Shown here: piece by piece, positions 1 to 9,777 of the stretch
How positions within the stretch are numbered: position 1 is the stretch's first letter
Layout: each line of letters opens with the position of its first letter
Assembly (NCBI RefSeq): GCF_004088395.1
Contig: NZ_CP035107.1
Coordinates: forward strand, 1,007,001 to 1,071,000
Direction: 5' to 3'
DNA from: Ornithobacterium rhinotracheale
GTDB taxonomy: Bacteria; Bacteroidota; Bacteroidia; Flavobacteriales; Weeksellaceae
Length of the DNA: 64,000 nt
The notes under the pieces: generated by a model
Seen by the model: only the letters and a program-made list of their open reading frames with translations
What the model was told of the DNA's origin: nothing
The model's database searches: none
Program-made: the position numbers and the translations under genes

Positions 1-1475
1 ATATCTTTCACAATATCTGGGTGCTGAGCTGCGACATCGTGGTCCTCGTGAATATCAGTTGCCAAGTTGTATAGGTGTGGCACTCCGCGCGTTACGATTA
101 ATTTCCAATCACCTTTGCGCACGGCAATTTGATTTGTTTCGTGGAATTCCCAATATAGGTGGTCGTGAGCTTTCTGTTTTTTATCATTGCCTAGAAGGGT
201 GGGTAAAAATGAAATCCCATCTATACTTGAATTTTGCGATTTTTTATTAAAATATTTTTTAGGGAATTTCTTGTCTCCCACAATGTCTGCGAAGGTAGGC
301 ATAATGTCGTAAAACGCGATTGGGTGGTCATTCACGGAGCCAGGTTTCACTTTCCCGGGCCATCTTACGATGAATGGTACGCGGATTCCGCCTTCGTAGC
401 ATTGTCTTTTAACGCCACGGAGCTTACCATCTCTGCCAAAGAATTTGGGGTCTGCGCCGCCTTCTTCGTGTGGGCCGTTGTCGCTACTGAATATTACGAT
501 GGTGTTTTTGTCTAAACCTTTTTCTTTGAGTTTTTCCATAACTTCGCCCACGAAGGTGTCTAAGCGGGTAATCATAGCGGCAAATTGTGCGTGTGTGTGC
601 GTGGTGGCGTGGTATCTGCTGCCTTCGCTACCGCCCCAAGTTTTATCTTCAAAGAAGCGTTTTTTGTATTTTTTCAACAAAGAATCGTTGGGCTGAGTGA
701 GCTCGGCGTGGGGTAGGGTGTAGGTGAAAAATCCGTAAAACGGCTTTTTGCTATTTTGCTCATCAAGCCATTCGAGCGCTTTGTGGTGAATCATATCGGC
801 GGAGTATTGCGGACGCTTGAAGTAATCTTCCCCCGTCATAGGGTATTTTACATTTTCGTCCATTATAACGCGAATGCTCTTGGTATCGCCTTCTTTTTTG
901 CTATATCGGTTTAAGAAGTTTGGATAATAGGAGTGTGCTTGGAATTGGCAGATGTAGCCATAGAATTCATCTACCCCGCGTTTTTCTGGTACGGAGTGTG
1001 AGCCTTCATAGCCGCCAGCCCATTTACCAAACATGCCTGTGGTGTAGCCATTTTTTTTCATGACTTCTGGTAAAATCACTTGATTGGCATCATAAGGCTC
1101 TTGCCCCACTAGGCTAAATTCTTGATTTATCCCGTAGGTTACTTTTGGGCTTTTTTGCCAATATTCCTTATTTCCGCGCACATGGGTGTGGCCGGTGTGT
1201 TGCCCAGTCATAATGGTAGCTCTTGAAGGCGCACACACGGGAGCGCCAGCGTAGGCTTGGGTGAACTTCATTCCCTCTTGGGCAAGTTTATCGATATTGG
1301 GTGTTTCGACATATTTTTGCCCGTAGCAAGCTAAATCGCCATAGCCTAAATCATCGGCTAGAATGAAAATAATGTTAGGTTTTTCGCTCTGTCCCCATAA
1401 AACAGCTGGAATGGCAAATGATGCCGAGACAACAGCTTTTTTTATGTTTTGATTCATTGTTTTAAATTTCATCAT
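1..1475 (-). CDS. Sulfatase, C-type (partial, C-terminus beyond window edge)
   Basis: Exported or periplasmic type I sulfatase that would remove sulfate esters from glycans. The reading frame is open from the ATG at 1475 to base 1 with no stop, so the C-terminus lies outside the window. An alternative ATG at 1457 also gives a good signal peptide ending near VLWGQ. The metal-binding start of the fold is seen as PNIIFILADDLGYGD. The catalytic motif CAPSR (Cys near residue 81) is the site converted to formylglycine, followed by ATIMTGQ. Downstream are FGKW, SSDNGPHEEGG and GDWKLI, all usual for the family. The substrate cannot be read from the sequence. It lies 58 bp downstream of the YciO gene on the same strand. 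Family assignment is firm; substrate is open. Confidence 0.93.
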   Translation of the reverse strand, partial: MMKFKTMNQNIKKAVVSASFAIPAVLWGQSEKPNIIFILADDLGYGDLACYGQKYVETPNIDKLAQEGMKFTQAYAGAPVCAPSRATIMTGQHTGHTHVRGNKEYWQKSPKVTYGINQEFSLVGQEPYDANQVILPEVMKKNGYTTGMFGKWAGGYEGSHSVPEKRGVDEFYGYICQFQAHSYYPNFLNRYSKKEGDTKSIRVIMDENVKYPMTGEDYFKRPQYSADMIHHKALEWLDEQNSKKPFYGFFTYTLPHAELTQPNDSLLKKYKKRFFEDKTWGGSEGSRYHATTHTHAQFAAMITRLDTFVGEVMEKLKEKGLDKNTIVIFSSDNGPHEEGGADPKFFGRDGKLRGVKRQCYEGGIRVPFIVRWPGKVKPGSVNDHPIAFYDIMPTFADIVGDKKFPKKYFNKKSQNSSIDGISFLPTLLGNDKKQKAHDHLYWEFHETNQIAVRKGDWKLIVTRGVPHLYNLATDIHEDHDVAAQHPDIVKD

Positions 1476-1533
1476 TCGTGTAAAAAAATGATTTCTTTTT
1501 GTGTTTAAATTTTTTCTAAAAAAAATGATTTTC

Positions 1534-2169
1534 TTAAATAAAGTCTTCAATATCGCCTTTGCCTTGTCTCAATACTTGGTAGCTTCCATCTCCTTCGGAT
1601 AAATCTACCACGGAGGAGGCAATAAGCCCGCCCTTTCCGCTATCAATCACGATGTCCACCAATTTATCATATTTTTCGGCAATTAGTTCAGGGTCTGTGT
1701 AATATTCTTTTTCCTCCTCCTCATCGGACACGAGCAGTGAGGTAGAGGCGATAGGGCTTTCAAGCATACTCACAATATCCCGCGGCACCTTGTGGTCGGG
1801 CACGCGAATCCCCACCGTTTCCCTTGTTTTGTAGTAAGAAGGGAGGGAGTTATTAGCCTTTAATATAAAGGTGAAAGGCCCTGGTAAGGCTCTTTTTAGT
1901 AATCTAAAAGTGGTGTTATCAATAGGCCTTGTAAAGGTAGAAAGGTGGCTTAAATCATTACACACGATGGAGAATTGAGATTTATCTAATTTTAGCCCTT
2001 TGAGCTTAGCTAATTTCTCCATAGCTTGCTGGTTAAAGATATCGCAGCCAAGCCCATAAACGGTATCTGTAGGGTAAATGATTACTGCGCCATTTTTCAG
2101 TGCATCTACTACTTGCTCAATAGCTCTATTGTGTGGATTCTCTGGGTGAATTTTCAGTACTTTTGCCAT
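1534..2169 (-). CDS. yciO: YciO-type Sua5/YrdC family protein (threonylcarbamoyl-AMP synthase fold)
   Basis: Protein of 211 aa in the Sua5/YrdC/YciO family, which binds ATP and RNA; true TsaC members make threonylcarbamoyl-AMP for tRNA t6A37. The text runs IHPENPHNR, then VIIYPTDTVYGLGCD near residue 35, KLKGLKLDKSQFSIVC, LPGPFTFILKA and ASTSLL, and ends QVLRQGKGDIEDFI. The opening IHPxNPxxR and the basic loop resemble E. coli YciO more than TsaC, so catalytic activity is uncertain. I chose the ATG at 2169; a TTG five codons upstream (2184) would add MNLND and is less likely. The gene stands between an AEC transporter and a sulfatase with no clear functional link. Confidence 0.85.
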   Translation of the reverse strand: MAKVLKIHPENPHNRAIEQVVDALKNGAVIIYPTDTVYGLGCDIFNQQAMEKLAKLKGLKLDKSQFSIVCNDLSHLSTFTRPIDNTTFRLLKRALPGPFTFILKANNSLPSYYKTRETVGIRVPDHKVPRDIVSMLESPIASTSLLVSDEEEEKEYYTDPELIAEKYDKLVDIVIDSGKGGLIASSVVDLSEGDGSYQVLRQGKGDIEDFI

Positions 2170-2272
2170 GTCGTTAAGATTCAATGTTTAGCCAAATATA
2201 GCAATAAAATTTCAATAATTGGGCATTAAAATGCGTTTTATGATAAAAGTTTTGTTTAGCGAAAGCCCAATT

Positions 2273-3181
2273 TTAGCGCATTAAAACCCAATACCAAAAA
2301 CTAAGCGTAAACATAGCCACAGGAATGCCATAGCCCACGAGCAAGCCACAAAACCTTGGTTTTATGCCATAAGAAGCGGCTACAATTCCTGCGGTAACCA
2401 TAGGAGGCATTGCTGATTCTAGTACGGTAACTTTGATAAGCTCACTATTTAGCCCCAAAATTTGAATATATAAAATGTAAACAACGAGCGGGATTAACAA
2501 TAATTTGCAAAACAAGCCCAAGCCCACAAATCGCCAATGAAGGCTGTGGCGCTCTAATCTCAATTGTAGCCCAATGGAGAGCAATGCCAAGGGGACTACG
2601 GTGGCGCCGAGGCTTTCCATACTTTTTGCGAAAAAAATGGGGAGGCTAATTCCTGAAAAATTTAGCCCAAGGGAGACTAAAAAGGCTAAAAATGGAGGGA
2701 ATGTGAAAAATCGGTGAATAATGCCCTTAAAGCTTGAAGCCCCTTTGGAATATTGTGAACAAGTGATTAAGCCTAAGGTGCTTAGTATTACAAAGGTGCC
2801 TGCTTGGTCTATGATTAAAACATTCTTAATTTGATGCTCCCCAAACATAGCTTGGATAAATGGAATGCCTAAAAAGGAGGTGTTTCCCAAGCCAGAGAGT
2901 AAAATCAGGGCCCCCGTGAGCGCTCTGGGAAGCCGATAGATTTTGGCTAAAATTAGGAAGAAAATAAGACTTATAAGAAACGCAAGCCAAGGCATCAAAA
3001 GGGCATAAAAGTGCTCTCCACTGAAATGAATTTTGGGAATAAAGCATAAAACTAGTGCAGGCAAAGAGAGATAAATGATAATTCTATTTACCGTGAGGTG
3101 TGCATTTTGTGGCAAAAGATTGGTGTAGCGCATCACCATAGCGCCTATGATGCAGATGATAATCAGCAAGAAATTATCCAT
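2273..3181 (-). CDS. AEC-family (auxin efflux carrier-like) permease
   Basis: Inner-membrane transporter of 302 aa with about ten hydrophobic segments spread over its length, as is usual in the auxin efflux carrier / malonate-lactate permease family. Family marks include SLPALVLCFIPK in the first helices, LLSGLGNTSFLGIPFI near residues 93-106, and ESAMPPMVTAGIVAASYG near residues 255-272. Substrates in bacteria are usually organic acids, but nothing here identifies one. A hairpin terminator at 3206-3237 separates it from the glycan lipoprotein gene upstream, so it is probably not part of that operon. Confidence 0.85.
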   Translation of the reverse strand: MDNFLLIIICIIGAMVMRYTNLLPQNAHLTVNRIIIYLSLPALVLCFIPKIHFSGEHFYALLMPWLAFLISLIFFLILAKIYRLPRALTGALILLSGLGNTSFLGIPFIQAMFGEHQIKNVLIIDQAGTFVILSTLGLITCSQYSKGASSFKGIIHRFFTFPPFLAFLVSLGLNFSGISLPIFFAKSMESLGATVVPLALLSIGLQLRLERHSLHWRFVGLGLFCKLLLIPLVVYILYIQILGLNSELIKVTVLESAMPPMVTAGIVAASYGIKPRFCGLLVGYGIPVAMFTLSFWYWVLMR

Positions 3182-3205
3182 ATAGAATTTTGCACAAAGA
3201 TAAAG

Positions 3206-3237
3206 AAAAAGCCCAAAAGTCTTTAAACTTTCGGGCT
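3206..3237 (-). terminator. Terminator after the DUF1735 lipoprotein gene
   Basis: Read on the minus strand, an arm AGCCCGAAAGT and an arm ACTTTTGGGCT flank a short loop and are followed by TTTTTC. It lies just after the stop of the 3271-4611 gene and before the AEC gene start at 3181. Confidence 0.75.
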
Positions 3238-3270
3238 CTAATAAATGATATTGGGATAATGGAGTATTAT

Positions 3271-4611
3271 CTATTTTCCGTAAACATTTAGCTCAGCCAA
3301 GCTGAAATATGTAGGTGCAGTGCCGCTATTGGTTTTTAAAACTTCTAAACGCACATATTGGAATGGGCCGTCTGTCGATGTCATAACGGAAGAGTTGTAC
3401 TTGCTTGAAGCACCTGTAGGTAAAGTTCCTTCGGAAATGGTGCTTAGCTCTCTCCAGTTATTGCCATCGCTACTTACGCTGATTTTAACGATTGTAGGTT
3501 TACCATTTCCGCTATTCCTATTTTGGTAGCTAAATGCAAAATTAGTAACGGATTTTTTAAGGTCAATCTGAATGTAGTGAGGCTTTCCTCCTGAAAGACT
3601 TCCGTTAGACCAATCTGAATGGAAGAATGTCGCAGGGTTGTTATCAATTACATTAGCAATTGGACCTTCTGAGGCTTCTTGTGCATTTGTGCTAATCATA
3701 TCAGCAGTCAATGGAATAGCGTTAAACGCAGCATACAGTACATACGCATTTTGAGACCCTTCGATTCCTTGTTTTGAGGCGCTCACGACTTTAAATGGTA
3801 TGGCGTAAGATGGGCCTAATAATGAGCCATCATTTTTTATGCTAATTTCAATCGGTAAGCTATTATTATTGCCTACTTTAAATTCACCCTTTCCGCCGTT
3901 GGACAGCGTGTACTGGTCTGCTGGAATGATGGTGTAGCCACTAGGTAGGCTAGCCTCATCAACGGAGATAGTGGCATTAAAATCCCACAAGCTAGTGAAT
4001 GGCAATGATAGTGTAACATTTTGATTTGCTGAGTTTTCTGAAATCTGTAATGTTGCGCTATTATCTAAAAAGCTAACGACAGGAGTTACTACTTGAGGTT
4101 TAAGCAAAATCAAGTCTCGTTTAGCATTGATAGAATCGCTGGCATTTACTTTCTCTAGCTTAATTGGGAGTACATAATTTCCACTTGCCCCATAATCGTT
4201 TAGGAACTTCTTGATTTCATTAGTTTTCAGCGTAATGTTAGCTTTTTTATAAGTCTCATCAGAGCTGAAACTGTAATCAGATTGTCCTAATTCATATAAA
4301 GTACTTGGGAGCGGTATATACTGTTTTCCAGTTGATTTTGAATACTCTTTTAATTCCTCTGTTGATAGGATTCTGATTTTCACAGAAGCAGTAGATTCAG
4401 GTTTGTAACCACTTTTCATTATAGTGGTCTCAAAGGTTCCGTTTTCACCTATATCATATAAGGTGAGAGATTTTTCTCCCGAGTCTTGAAAGAGTAGAAT
4501 GGTATTGAACTCTTTAGGAATTAAATCGTCATACTTTTCTTCACAGGATTGAATCCCAGCGGAGGCTATTAAGCCACTGATAAATAGAGGGATTATTTTC
4601 TTATTTCTCAT
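3271..4611 (-). CDS. DUF1735 / F5-8C (discoidin) domain surface lipoprotein
   Basis: Lipoprotein of 446 aa, probably a surface glycan-binding protein of the SusCD locus. The N-terminus is a type II signal with a lipobox ending IQSCEE. Residues about 30-170 and 190-300 look like paired beta-sandwich DUF1735 (BT_3987-like) regions. Residues about 305-446 form an F5/8 type C (CBM32-like) domain, with IDNNPATFFHSDWS, HYIQIDLKK, VSSDGNNWREL and FQYVRLEVLK. The gene lies 25 bp downstream of susD in the order susC-susD-lipoprotein, the usual place for a locus-specific binding or glycan-processing protein. The ligand is unknown. Confidence 0.85.
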   Translation of the reverse strand: MRNKKIIPLFISGLIASAGIQSCEEKYDDLIPKEFNTILLFQDSGEKSLTLYDIGENGTFETTIMKSGYKPESTASVKIRILSTEELKEYSKSTGKQYIPLPSTLYELGQSDYSFSSDETYKKANITLKTNEIKKFLNDYGASGNYVLPIKLEKVNASDSINAKRDLILLKPQVVTPVVSFLDNSATLQISENSANQNVTLSLPFTSLWDFNATISVDEASLPSGYTIIPADQYTLSNGGKGEFKVGNNNSLPIEISIKNDGSLLGPSYAIPFKVVSASKQGIEGSQNAYVLYAAFNAIPLTADMISTNAQEASEGPIANVIDNNPATFFHSDWSNGSLSGGKPHYIQIDLKKSVTNFAFSYQNRNSGNGKPTIVKISVSSDGNNWRELSTISEGTLPTGASSKYNSSVMTSTDGPFQYVRLEVLKTNSGTAPTYFSLAELNVYGK

Positions 4612-4636
4612 GATTCCTTAATTTTAATTATTAATA

Positions 4637-6559
4637 TTAATAGCCAGGAGCTTGAATTAATTGAGGGTTTTTAGCAACTTCTACGGTGAAAAGAGGTAAT
4701 AAATACATTCTATTAACCCAAACAAATGGTTGTTCAATAGTTACCACCGTATTGAAGACTTCAAAGGAAGGGGCTTTTATACCATATGCATTTAGCCCTT
4801 TTCTTTTTCCTTCGCTCATTGTTTCAGGCGCAATCATCCATCGGCGAACATCGTAGTAGCGGTGTCCTTCACCCCATAGTTCAATGAATCTTTCGTTTCT
4901 AACCCATTCAATTAATGACATTTCGGGGGTAATGTCGCCAGAGGTCAAGTCAGGTACACCTGCACGATTTCTAATAATGTTTAAATTACTAATAGCTTCT
5001 TGGGTTTTGCCTAATTCAGCCTGGCATTCAGCTAAATTTAAGTAAAGTTCGGCTAAGCGAATAAGAGGCCTTGGTTTGGATTCATTATTATTCCCACCGC
5101 TCTTGTTGTAGGTGAGTTTTGGCATAATATATTTTTGGCTAAAATACCCAGTGACATTGTTATCACGATTGAATTTATCAGGGTTGAAACCTTGTAAATC
5201 AGGATCTCTTAATTTTACTCTTAGAGGATTGCCATTGTTTACTTTTGAGCCGTAATCCCCATCGTCAAACGCAAACCAAGCATAGAATCTAGGTTCTCTA
5301 TCAACATTTAGGGTTATGATGCCATCTCTCCCTGGTACATTGGCGGACTGGAACCAATATTTTTTTTCAGGGAAGTTGCTATCATACGCGGGTCTTTTTC
5401 CATTTTTAGTGTAGAAGTACTCAATGGAGGTGTTCAATACAGGAGCTACCCCGCTATATCCATTGACATAGTTCCCATTACTTTGTTTCAAGATTGCGTG
5501 AGGGAGTGAGCCTATTACCATATTTCCTTGGTGAGGGTAGCCCCAAATGATTTCCTTGTTTCCTTCGCTCACACGAGTTGTTACCAAGTATCTCATTAGC
5601 ATCACCTTTTTTAGGAATTTTTGCCCTTCATCGGTATTTTCATTTACATTGGGCACGAATGGTAATGGAACACTTTCTTTTTTATACAATTCCTCATCAT
5701 TATATAGATGGTGCCCTCCTTGCGAGGTGGCAAAATCTAATGCTTCTTGGCAAGCTTTTTCTGCACGAACCCATTTGTTTCTATCATAATTTAGGCTTAC
5801 CAATTCATACCCATAGCCTGGGGTTTCGTAGTTTTTATTTTTCCATTGAGGGAAGGGGAAGTTTCCATTCCATAATGGAGAGGCGGCGTGCACTAGTAGG
5901 CGAGCCTTTAAGGCTTTGGCCATAGTTGAGGTAGCGCGTCCCCATTTTTCATCTGAACGGCTAGCGGGGAGGTCTTCGGCGGCTTTGTCTAGCTTTTCCA
6001 CAATCCAATCAGTTACATAGTCAAAGTGAGAGCGACCAGGGAACTCACTATTGTCGGCATCCATTGGTATAAAGTGGTCTAAGATAGGGCAAGGGCCGTA
6101 GAGGACTAATGTTTGGTAGTGGTAGTAAGCAATTAGGAAGTTTGCTTCTGCACTCCATTCTTTTTTCTCTTCGGCAGTTACACCTCTGGCATTTTCTATA
6201 TTGTTTAAGAATAGATAACACTGGCCAATGAAGCGATAATAATTATTCCCCCATCTCCATCCATCTTGCGTTTGCCCTGGGACATTTAATCCGTAGAGTA
6301 TTTGGTGCATACCTTCTCTCCATAGAGGTGGGAGAACCCACTCATCTGAAGCAGCTTCAACACCAGAGTACCCAAATGGATTAGCGATGCCCCCGTAACA
6401 AGTGTACAAGAAGTTAAGAGTGGAGTCAAAATCCTTTGTTGCATCTTTCAATTGTGCTTGTTCAGGCGGAATTACATCTAGATAGTTGCAAGAAGTGAGT
6501 CCTAGTCCTGCAAAGAGTAGGATACTCCCATATCGTTTGATTGATTTCGTTATTTTCAT
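4637..6559 (-). CDS. susD: SusD/RagB-family glycan-binding lipoprotein
   Basis: Outer-membrane lipoprotein of 640 aa that would cap the SusC channel and bind oligosaccharide. It has a lipobox ending GLTSCNYLD and the usual SusD opening YLDVIPPEQ. The C-terminal RagB/SusD signature is clear: RLAELYLNLAECQAELG, NIIRNRAGVPDL, and RNERFIELWGEGHRYYDVRRW. Length is at the upper end for the family. It begins 11 bp after the SusC stop and is therefore cotranscribed with it; the SusC frameshift upstream could reduce its expression through polarity. Family assignment is firm; the glycan bound is unknown, although neighbouring hydrolases suggest host glycans. Confidence 0.95.
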   Translation of the reverse strand: MKITKSIKRYGSILLFAGLGLTSCNYLDVIPPEQAQLKDATKDFDSTLNFLYTCYGGIANPFGYSGVEAASDEWVLPPLWREGMHQILYGLNVPGQTQDGWRWGNNYYRFIGQCYLFLNNIENARGVTAEEKKEWSAEANFLIAYYHYQTLVLYGPCPILDHFIPMDADNSEFPGRSHFDYVTDWIVEKLDKAAEDLPASRSDEKWGRATSTMAKALKARLLVHAASPLWNGNFPFPQWKNKNYETPGYGYELVSLNYDRNKWVRAEKACQEALDFATSQGGHHLYNDEELYKKESVPLPFVPNVNENTDEGQKFLKKVMLMRYLVTTRVSEGNKEIIWGYPHQGNMVIGSLPHAILKQSNGNYVNGYSGVAPVLNTSIEYFYTKNGKRPAYDSNFPEKKYWFQSANVPGRDGIITLNVDREPRFYAWFAFDDGDYGSKVNNGNPLRVKLRDPDLQGFNPDKFNRDNNVTGYFSQKYIMPKLTYNKSGGNNNESKPRPLIRLAELYLNLAECQAELGKTQEAISNLNIIRNRAGVPDLTSGDITPEMSLIEWVRNERFIELWGEGHRYYDVRRWMIAPETMSEGKRKGLNAYGIKAPSFEVFNTVVTIEQPFVWVNRMYLLPLFTVEVAKNPQLIQAPGY

Positions 6560-6570
6560 TTTTGTTTTTT

Positions 6571-9500
6571 TTAAAAGTGAAGTTGTACACCAAGGTTATA
6601 AGTTCTTTGTAAAGGATAAGAATGCCAACTAAGTTCAGGATCCCAATCTTTGAATTTACTAAATAGCGCTATATTGTTTCCTTCAAGGAATACTCTACCG
6701 TATTTGAATTTATAGCCAATTTCAATTGTTTTAAATCGTAAGAAGCTACCATCTCTCATCCAATATGTGCTATTAGGGCTATTGTTTTGAGTGTCTGCAC
6801 TTAATAATCCTAATCTAGGGTACTCAGCATTTGGGTTAGGGTTGTTTTCAGTCCAGCGTCTATCAGCGATTAGCTGGAATACAGCCTGGTCTCCTTGTCC
6901 AAATGGAGATAATAATCCAGACATAATGGTTCTTTTAGCAGAGCCGTTGAAGAATAGGTTTAAGTCAAATTTTTTATAGAATAGGTTGATGCCGAAACCA
7001 TATTGCAATCTTGGCTGTTTGCCATATCTTGAAATCATCACTTGGTCATCATTTGTAATTTTACCATCACCCGTTACATCTCGGTATTTGATGTCCCCTG
7101 GTTTTGGTGTACTTCCTAAGTCTTGTCTAGGGCTATTGTCAATCTCTTCTTGAGATTTGAATAAGCCCTCTGCAATATAGCCATAGGTGTAGTGTAGTGG
7201 GTAGCCAGTGCGGCTTCTCCAAGTGTATTCATACTCAGGGTCATCTACATCTATGTACTTGTTATTAACATAGGTGAAGTTCCCTCTTAGAGCCATTGAT
7301 AAGTCACTTGTAATATTTGTTCTAAAGCTTACACTTCCATCATATCCCCAGCTTCTAACTCTACCTTTGTTAGACCAAGGTTTTGAGTTATGATATCCTA
7401 GCATTTGTGGCCAAGCTTCTCTTTTGAGCAAGATGTCATATCTATCATTGTCAAAGTAGTCTACAGTTAGGTTTAATTTATTAAATAACAATGCCTCAAA
7501 TCCAATGTCGAATTGTTTTACCTTTTCCCATCTTGCATTTCTCACAGCGTAGCTAACCATTTCAACCCCTTTTCTGTGGAATCCTAAGTTTTCCCCAGTT
7601 CTATATTCATACCCATCAGATTGTAATTTTACCTTATCGCGGTATAGGAAGTGCTCAGCGCCAGCGTTTAGCCCTGTGTCATCGCTACCAGCTAATCCGT
7701 AAGAGCCTCTTAGTTTTAAGAAGTTTACTGTATTCGCTAGCGGAGAGAAGAAGTCTTCTCTGCTGACTACCCAGCCAAGCGAGATACTTGGGAAGAACTC
7801 AAAGCGGTCTTTTTTCTGTAAACGCTCAGTTCCTGTATAGCCGGCACTTAGCTCTGCTAAATATTTTTCATTGTAAGAGTAGTTAAGCCTAGCAGAGTAG
7901 CTTTGGTTTCTTCTAGGGAGTATACTGTTTCTAAACTCTCTTTGGTTATACAAAACCATTCCAGATAGATTGTGTTTCTTAAATTTTCTAGCATAATTAA
8001 CTTGTGCTGTAACTACAAAGGTGTTGTCTCCATTTTTGGAAATATCTGATTGTGAGATGTATTGAGAGCCACTTGTTCCCACTCGTTCAATCTCAAATTC
8101 ACCTGTGTCGGGATTGTAGCTGCCGTCTTTTAATCTATATCTAAAACCTTGAATTGATTGATGGTAGCTAGAATAAGACCAGTTTTTAAAGTTAAACAAC
8201 ACATTGGCGCTTAATCCTTTGGTAATGAATTTTAAGTCTTGAGTTACTTTGAGCGAGGTGTTAATGGTATTTTGTCTTTCCTCTTTAAAAGAGTTTAACA
8301 AAGTTTCATATAAATTCTCTCTCGTCTCATTCCCAGAGATAATGGCAGTACCAAAGTTGATATGGTTTCCTATATCATCAGCAGGAGTTAGCTCCTCTGG
8401 AAAAGTAATAGGGAAAGCAATGGGATTTGTGCGTAATAATTTTTTAAACAAGTCGCTAGAGTTGTAATTCCCCGCGGTTCTTTTGCGAATCTGGGCGTTC
8501 ATTCTCAAATCAATTTTAGTCCCTTCCAGTAATTTATATGAAATATTATTTTGGAAGTTGTACACCCAGCGATTAATATTGTTATTCCAAGAATATTGCT
8601 TTTTAGATTTAAGGAGACCATTATCGTGATTAGCTTGAATACTCATATAGTAGGTTGTCTTATTACCCCCCCCTGAATATTTATATTAGCCTTTTGCCCC
8701 ATAGAGAAATCACGGAATAATACATCTTTCCAATTCACATTTGGGTACACATAAGGGTTTACACCATTTCTAGTATTGTTAATAGTTTCCTCAGAGAATC
8801 TAGGATTTGCAGTAGGATTTCTTGAAATCAAAGCCTCGTTGTATAGCTCCATCCAAGTAGGGCCGTCTACAAAGTTCGGAAAGCCAACGGGCTTATTGAT
8901 GGAATACTCGAATGAAACTCCGATTCTAGTTTTCTCATTATGGTTACCACTCTTAGTTTTTACGAGCATCACCCCATTAGCCCCACGAGAACCATAAATA
9001 GCTGTAGCAGAAGCATCTTTTAAGATAGAGAAACTCTCAATAGTCTCTGTTGGGATATTGTTCAAGTCGCTAATACTAATTTCAACATCGTCCAGCAAGA
9101 TAAGCGGCGTAGCCCTACCGCCAAAAGTCCCGATTCCACGAATGTAGAAACTAGCCCCAGAGCCAGGCTCACCACTATTGGCCGTGGCAATGACACCAGC
9201 CATCTGCCCAGCAAATGAGCTTGTGAGCGATGAAGAGGACATTCTCAAATCTGCCCCTTTAACACTAGTAATTGCACCAGTTACGGAAGCTCTTTTTTGC
9301 TTACCATAACCTACGACAACATCTAGGTTCACCTCACTTTCGCGGACTTTTAAAAGCCCCATTTTTAAACTTTTTACAGGAAAAGTGGCTTCACTCATCG
9401 TAGTAGGATTGGTGATAATCAAGACATCACCCACCTTACCATCAATTGAGAATTCACCCTTCTCATTGGTCTGAGTCTGTGCGCCAGACCCCTTAATAGT

Positions 9501-9617
9501 GACTTCGGCAGCCTCCAAAGGCCCGAATTCATCTTCTACTTTACCCGTAATCTGTCCTAAGACTACCGTGGTAAAAAAGAGTAGAAATAAACTACTCCAG
9601 ATTGTTTTTTGCCTCAT
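6571..9617 (-). pseudogene. susC: SusC/RagA TonB-dependent transporter, split by a -1 frameshift at a G8 tract
   Basis: Outer-membrane TonB-dependent oligosaccharide importer. The first frame (9617 to 8643) gives a signal peptide (about residues 1-21), a carboxypeptidase-regulatory-like domain (ITGKVEDEFGPLEAAEVTIKG), the SusC link VVVGYGKQKRASVTGAI and the plug (YIRGIGTFGG, ILKDASATAIYGSRGANGV). It runs into a TGA. The second frame (8646 to 6571, 691 aa) continues with the rest of the beta-barrel and ends NLGVQLHF. The break falls at eight consecutive G on the coding strand (8666-8673). Nine G would restore one 1015-aa SusC reading QGGGNKTTYYMSIQ. The stop and the next ATG overlap as ATGA, so re-initiation is conceivable, but that product has no signal peptide or plug. 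Phase variation, a real mutation or a sequencing error are all possible. Confidence 0.92.
8666..8673 (-). repeat. G8 homopolymer inside susC (slippage site)
   Basis: Eight C on the plus strand, eight G in the coding strand of susC, exactly at the point where the two SusC frames meet. One extra base restores the frame. I noticed no other G or C run this long while reading the window; the next longest seen was six. Confidence 0.95.
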
Positions 9618-9706
9618 TGTTAAAGAAATTATTTATTTGTTTGGCTAAGGTAATGAAAAATGAAAATAAAAACAAAAAATAATTATCAAAAAATGGCAAA
9701 AATCAT

Positions 9707-9752
9707 AAATTAAGGTTAATGTATTTTGTACGCTAGTCATTAACCTTAATTT
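9707..9752. promoter_or_regulatory. 15-bp perfect inverted repeat between the UPF0173 gene and susC
   Basis: AAATTAAGGTTAATG (9707-9721) and its exact reverse complement (9738-9752) are separated by 16 bp. It begins 26 bp downstream of the hydrolase stop and lies about 90 bp upstream of susC, both on the minus strand. There is no immediate U-run on the minus strand, although ATGATTTTT follows. It is either a weak terminator for the hydrolase gene or a regulator-binding site upstream of susC. Confidence 0.6.
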
Positions 9753-9777
9753 GTTGATTAGTTGGAAAATGTAAACT

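Noticed and set aside
234-515. Plus-strand frames over the first sulfatase
   Set aside because: The opposite strand has a continuous sulfatase frame with its active site.
6571-8646. A stand-alone TonB-dependent receptor gene starting MSIQANHDN
   Set aside because: It lacks signal peptide and plug, and continues the preceding SusC frame exactly when one G is added to the tract; it is the second half of one gene.
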